Made by a program: the position numbers and the translations under genes. The notes below the pieces were generated by a model. That model did no database searches. It saw nothing but the letters and a program-made list of their open reading frames with translations, and had not been told where the DNA came from. A stretch of 64,000 nucleotides of DNA from Helicobacter pylori_CU (GTDB taxonomy: Bacteria; Campylobacterota; Campylobacteria; Campylobacterales; Helicobacteraceae): NCBI RefSeq assembly GCF_000259235.1, contig NC_017733.1, positions 682,001 through 746,000 on the forward strand, given 5' to 3'. Shown in pieces: positions 60,060 to 64,000 of this stretch; the stretch's first letter is position 1; every line of letters starts with the position of its first letter.

Positions 60060-60815
60060 TGGGAGCAATTCTATCTATCCTAAAACTTGAAATCAAATCT
60101 TATCTCACCAATACAAGTGCACTATTTTGGACTTTTATTTATCCTATTTTAATGCTCCTATTACTGATTTTTGTTTTTTCAAAAAATACCACTGAAATTT
60201 TTTACTTTAATAATATTATAGGTCTAATGGGACTTCTTATTATTTCTAGCGCAATCTTTGGTCTCACTCAAGCTATAACAAGCTTGAGAATCGCATAATA
60301 TATTCTTGTTCTACATGCTATCACCAGCAACTTTCAAACAAATAACTCTAGCATTAATCGCTTCAAGACTAATCGTTGTAATCCTATATGCTTTTATCTT
60401 TATTGTTCTCTCTTTTTATGCGCTCAATATCATCACTATTCTTAATTTTAAAGCGCTTATTTTGGGGTTTGTCAGTATTTTTTCAAGCGCATTGTTTTGT
60501 TTTTGCTTGGCCATTTTTGTAGCTAGAATTTTTCAAAACGAACAAAGCATCTTAGGATTTTGTAATATCATCAATCTCTATGCACTAATGTCTTGTAATG
60601 TTTTTGTTCATTTAGAATACCTACCTAATATTGGTCAATTATTTATCAAAACATCTATTTTTTACTACCTTAATCAACTTCTAATCAAAGCTTTTCAAGG
60701 GATTGATACTATACTGGTTTTAGCAACTTCAACATTTTTCATTATTGGTGGCATTATTTTATTTTTACTAAGCGCTAATCGCATGTTACTAACACCAAAA
60801 GAACGCATGCGTTAA
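60059..60815 (+). pseudogene. ABC-2 type permease, frameshifted
   Basis: An integral membrane protein of the ABC-2 exporter type in two frames. 60059-60298 encodes the N-terminus with two spans (SALFWTFIYPILMLLLLIF, then LLIISSAIFGLTQ) and stops at TAA after SLRIA. From about 60297 the +1 frame continues NIFLFYMLSPATFKQITLALI with four more spans to 60815. Removing one base, or adding two, near 60296 joins them into about 252 residues. With the broken ATPase upstream, this exporter looks inactivated. Substrate unknown; ABC-2 exporters carry drugs or polysaccharides. Confidence 0.85.
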
Positions 60816-60877
60816 ATCCTTAATCCCACCATTTATCAATTGTTTAATGGCTCAAAAAAGAGGTAAGCCCCAACCCC

Positions 60878-63800
60878 CTAAAACGCTAAACGCATTCCAA
60901 TATTCCCGGTAATGTTGATCATTTTGTAATCCAATCCAAACCTAGCTCCCACCCCAGCATTCGCATAAAAGCTTTTAAACAACCTCACTTCCCCGCCTGT
61001 AGTGATGCTCGCAAAAGTGTTATAAAGCTCGCCTTTCCTATAGCTCAAAGTGTTGTTGCCAATGAAACGCACCAATTTATCCCCCATAGATCTCACAAGC
61101 AAATCCCTACCAAAGCCGCCAATCGCATAAAAATAAGAGTTTGTGTTGAAATAATGGCGGTTCTCCAAAGCAAGATCAATCGTTAAAACGGATTTTTTAG
61201 ACGGATCGGCGTTCGCTTTAAACTGGTTATAGAGCGCGTTATTCATCACCCCATCTAAACCGGTCATGCCAATATAGTAATACCTTAAACCAATTTGAGG
61301 TTTTAAAATGATGCTTTTGTTTTTAAACATGAAATCATACCCGTAATTAACTCTCGCGTTCGTCGTCCATGTGCTGTATTTATAGGACTGATTGATCATA
61401 GAAAGCAGAGTGTCGTTGGAGCTGATTTGGGTTTTATTAGCCCCCCAAGTTTCATTGACGCTAAAAGTCAGCTCGCTCTTTTTAATGAAAGCTCTCGCAT
61501 ACAAGCCCATGTCCACATTATTCGATCGAGAATTAGTGATGCGTTCATAAAACCCGCTATACCCATAAGCCGCATACCCTCCAACAATCACGCCCTTAAT
61601 GAATCTGTCATAGCCCACATTGACACCATAGAGCGTTCCTGTGCCATTTTCCACAAAGCTCACGCCCCCAACGCCGGTTGCCCAAAGGTTGTTTTTTAGT
61701 TTATCCCTTTGAGAGTATTTTAAAATCACATCCATCGCATTAGGGGTAGCGTCAGCAAATCTTTGGTTTTTAAGGCTGATCAAGCGTTCGCTAAAATCCG
61801 TTGAATCAAAGGAAGCGAAATTAGAAAGCTTGGCTAAACGGCTCATTTGTTGCGTGTAAGTGTTGAGCTGCAAAGCATCGGTGGAATTGTTTTTAAGATT
61901 GGGTTTAGAAAGCATGCCTAAAGCACTGTTCACATCTTTCATTAAAGTAACAATGTGTTCAGTGGGATTGTCTTGCAAATAATAAGGAGCGAACAAGGGA
62001 TTACCCCCCTTAGCTGCAAAAAGCTCATTCAGCCACAGAATGGAATTATTGCCCGCAGATTTGATCGCATTCAAACCAGCACTACCTTGAATGTGTTTAA
62101 CATAATACTCCAAACTAGGGGCTTGAATGCTCATGGGTTTATCAGAGACGGTAACTTGAACTTTATCATAAAGGATAGATGAATACACCATTTGCCCTTG
62201 ATTGTCTTTAAAGCTCACCACAAGACCCCCATCTTTAATATTGACCGGTTGGTTGTCATAGCTTAGTGAATCGCCATTCAATTGCATGCGTTTGCCGTTA
62301 AAATCAATGAGAGTGTAAAGCTTAAGGTAATCGCTCAAGCTCCCTCCAAGAATCATTTGATTATCATAGCCATAAACCATGCGTTTAGCGTTAATAAGCG
62401 TGTAAGCGCCTTGCTTGAGTTGAGTATTAAAATGGATTAAAGCTTGATTGCTATAAGACATGATCGTAGAATTGCCAGCCACATTAATAATCGTTTGATT
62501 GGTTTTATTGTTAAGATTAAAGATCAATGGCCCTTCGCTGTTAAAATTCCCCCCCACATTCAAACCATTTTCATTCGTGCTGAGAGCCGCTCCTTTAACC
62601 ACATTGAGATTACCGCTAATATCAGCCCTGTAATTAGAGTTATTGTTAAAAGCGTTATTCACGATCAAGTTGTTGGCTTTAAAAGTGGCGTTCGGTCCTA
62701 AATCTAAAGTCCCGATCGTGGTATTTTGTAAGACTTTTGAAAAATCCACTAATCCATTCGCTTTAATGGTTCCTAAGAAAGCGAAATTATTCGCACTCAC
62801 CTCTAAAGTTTCATCGGTTGGAACGCTTGAAATTGAAGAATTAGTTTTTTTCTCGCCCATGCAATTTAAAACATTCACGCAAATCTGACCTTTTTGAACG
62901 CTAATGTCATTTTTAGAAGCGTTAAGTGTTAAGCCGTTGGTAGCGTTTAAGGTGTCTAATGAAATGTTAGAAAAATCTTTAGATACAAAAGAAAGCCTGC
63001 CCTGATATTGCGTGAAATTGATCGTGTTTTTCCCATTAAAGATAATAGACTTACCCGCTATAAAATTCAATTCCCCCCCTGTGGCGTTACTAAACGAGCT
63101 GTTATTCACAAACACATGGTTTTTAGCCACGAAATTGAAATTCCCTTTTTGCCAAAGATTGTGTAATCCTCTAGAGCCTAGTAAAGATCCCAAGCCAAAT
63201 TGTTCCAATTCTTTTTGTAAAGATTTAGGGAGTATGGATCCTAAACCTTGATGATAAACGCCTCCAAAGCCCTTATCAGCAATAATCTTATTGATCATTT
63301 GCCCTAGGACTTGATTGCTCATGATTTTATTCACTACGCCTTCGCCTAATAAGTCATTTAACGCTTTTTCACCTATGCTAGAAATGGTGCTAGTCAGCTC
63401 TTTGCTAGGGTTAGTGATGCTATTTAAAGCGATATTGACTAACACGCTCAAATCCTGTGGGCCTAGCCAAGAAATGAGCTTATTGATTAGGGGGGCTTGT
63501 TCAATCATTTGATTGAGAATATCCCCAAAAGTCGTTTTATCCAAGAAACTCTGTAAGTCTTTGGCATCAGAACTAGAACCTATTTTATCCAGGGCTTGAT
63601 TCAACCCTCCAGGCACGAAATTATTAGCAAAAGAACTCAAGCTTTGCTTTCCATACCAGTTATTGATGAAATTCTCTACATTTTCAATCCCTAAAGTTTT
63701 AACGATGAATTTTTCAAACCCTGAAGCATGGGCTTGAATCTGTTCTAAAAGCATCTGATCAATTTCTTTTCTTTTTACAGGATCTAGCGCGTTTAAAAGC

Positions 63801-64000
63801 CCGTTTTCACCAAAAACATCGCCCACCGTTTTAGAATTTAAAATTTCCATGATCGCGTTTTTAAAAGCGCTCACGCCTAAGAGATTATTCACTTCAGTAG
63901 GGCTAAGCAAAGAGCTTAAAGTCTTAGATCCAAAATCTTTAGGGATCATGCTGGCTAAATCTTTAGGGATAGCGTTATTGTTCAAACTCTCTTCATAAAC
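60878..64000 (-). CDS. faaA: VacA-like autotransporter, C-terminal part (FaaA type)
   Basis: The frame is open to the right edge (the last codons seen read VYEES before NNNAIPK), so only the C-terminal 1,040 or so residues are present. The passenger part has Asn-rich beta-helix repeats (for example FKANNLIVNNAFNNNSNY), a disulfide-ready pair (GQICVNVLNCMGE) and the VacA-like VTLMKDVNSALGML region. The C-terminal 260 residues form an autotransporter barrel (NNLWATGVGGVSFVENGTG to GNIGMRLAF, ending in Phe). Position matches HP0610/HP0609, FaaA, a roughly 3,000-residue surface protein reported at the flagellar sheath. Name by position and similarity. Confidence 0.9.
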   Translation of the reverse strand, partial: VYEESLNNNAIPKDLASMIPKDFGSKTLSSLLSPTEVNNLLGVSAFKNAIMEILNSKTVGDVFGENGLLNALDPVKRKEIDQMLLEQIQAHASGFEKFIVKTLGIENVENFINNWYGKQSLSSFANNFVPGGLNQALDKIGSSSDAKDLQSFLDKTTFGDILNQMIEQAPLINKLISWLGPQDLSVLVNIALNSITNPSKELTSTISSIGEKALNDLLGEGVVNKIMSNQVLGQMINKIIADKGFGGVYHQGLGSILPKSLQKELEQFGLGSLLGSRGLHNLWQKGNFNFVAKNHVFVNNSSFSNATGGELNFIAGKSIIFNGKNTINFTQYQGRLSFVSKDFSNISLDTLNATNGLTLNASKNDISVQKGQICVNVLNCMGEKKTNSSISSVPTDETLEVSANNFAFLGTIKANGLVDFSKVLQNTTIGTLDLGPNATFKANNLIVNNAFNNNSNYRADISGNLNVVKGAALSTNENGLNVGGNFNSEGPLIFNLNNKTNQTIINVAGNSTIMSYSNQALIHFNTQLKQGAYTLINAKRMVYGYDNQMILGGSLSDYLKLYTLIDFNGKRMQLNGDSLSYDNQPVNIKDGGLVVSFKDNQGQMVYSSILYDKVQVTVSDKPMSIQAPSLEYYVKHIQGSAGLNAIKSAGNNSILWLNELFAAKGGNPLFAPYYLQDNPTEHIVTLMKDVNSALGMLSKPNLKNNSTDALQLNTYTQQMSRLAKLSNFASFDSTDFSERLISLKNQRFADATPNAMDVILKYSQRDKLKNNLWATGVGGVSFVENGTGTLYGVNVGYDRFIKGVIVGGYAAYGYSGFYERITNSRSNNVDMGLYARAFIKKSELTFSVNETWGANKTQISSNDTLLSMINQSYKYSTWTTNARVNYGYDFMFKNKSIILKPQIGLRYYYIGMTGLDGVMNNALYNQFKANADPSKKSVLTIDLALENRHYFNTNSYFYAIGGFGRDLLVRSMGDKLVRFIGNNTLSYRKGELYNTFASITTGGEVRLFKSFYANAGVGARFGLDYKMINITGNIGMRLAF

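Noticed and set aside
1..64000. tRNA, rRNA, tmRNA, insertion sequences, prophage or replication origin
   Set aside because: I looked for these and saw no cloverleaf-like conserved tRNA arms, rRNA sequence, transposase genes with inverted ends, or DnaA-box cluster; absence by eye is not proof.

Overview
The window is a stretch of AT-rich epsilonproteobacterial chromosome that I identify as Helicobacter pylori. The evidence is gene content: an oipA-type outer-membrane porin with a CT repeat, the ferritin pfr, a heptad-repeat alpha-1,3-fucosyltransferase, the hydABCDE uptake hydrogenase, the nitroreductase frxA, the quinone reductase mdaB, a Helicobacter cysteine-rich Sel1 protein, and the C-terminal third of a VacA-like autotransporter (FaaA type). 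The gene order is the one I recall for the HP0666 to HP0610 region of strain 26695. I see no rRNA, tRNA, insertion sequence, CRISPR array or prophage.

Layout. 1-15.8 kb, minus strand: the 5' end of a large nuclease/helicase gene, then a dense housekeeping run (glpC-like, hemN, aroC, rnc, rnhA, a LapB-like TPR protein, a SurA-like chaperone, gatB, an inactive M16 protease homologue, mqnC, bamA, mqnE). 15.8-18.7 kb, plus strand: an iron-responsive control region, pfr, serB and the fucosyltransferase futB. 18.7-29.7 kb, minus: a degenerate uracil-DNA glycosylase relative, aspA, a murA-galU-slt-yggT-gltX operon, then an accessory-looking cassette (frxA, a hydroxyacid dehydrogenase, an SRPBCC remnant) and cca. 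29.7-32.8 kb: queC, phase-variable oipA and two small secreted proteins. 32.8-38.4 kb, minus: hydE-D-C-B-A. 38.6-44.9 kb: mdaB, a lone DUF262/DUF1524 (GmrSD-type) protein, hcpF, dapD, ispG. 45.0-50.1 kb, plus: dapC-like aminotransferase, murC, a small membrane protein, mutS2. 50.3-56.6 kb, minus: ppa, two paralogous GT25 LPS glycosyltransferases, adk, aspS, cheV2. 56.6-60.8 kb, plus: ligA, a ribbon-helix-helix-like small protein and a broken ABC exporter. 60.9-64.0 kb, minus: the partial autotransporter.

How the genes connect. GatB, the second GluRS (gltX2) and AspRS belong to indirect Gln-tRNA/Asn-tRNA synthesis. MqnC and MqnE are futalosine-pathway menaquinone enzymes. MurA, MurC, Slt, DapD and the DapC-like enzyme serve peptidoglycan. 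FutB and the GT25 pair decorate LPS O-antigen with Lewis-type sugars.

The strongest theme is contingency at simple repeats: a CT tract leaves oipA OFF, a C11 tract sits in one GT25 gene, a T17 tract lies in the promoter of the DUF262 gene, an A8 run disturbs the hydA start, and perfect 21-bp repeats encode heptads in two unrelated glycosyltransferase families. I did not find a clearly new multi-gene system. The best leads are the heptad-bearing GT25 enzyme, the T17-controlled putative type IV restriction gene, the hydA start frameshift and the duplicated ribbon-helix-helix-like protein.
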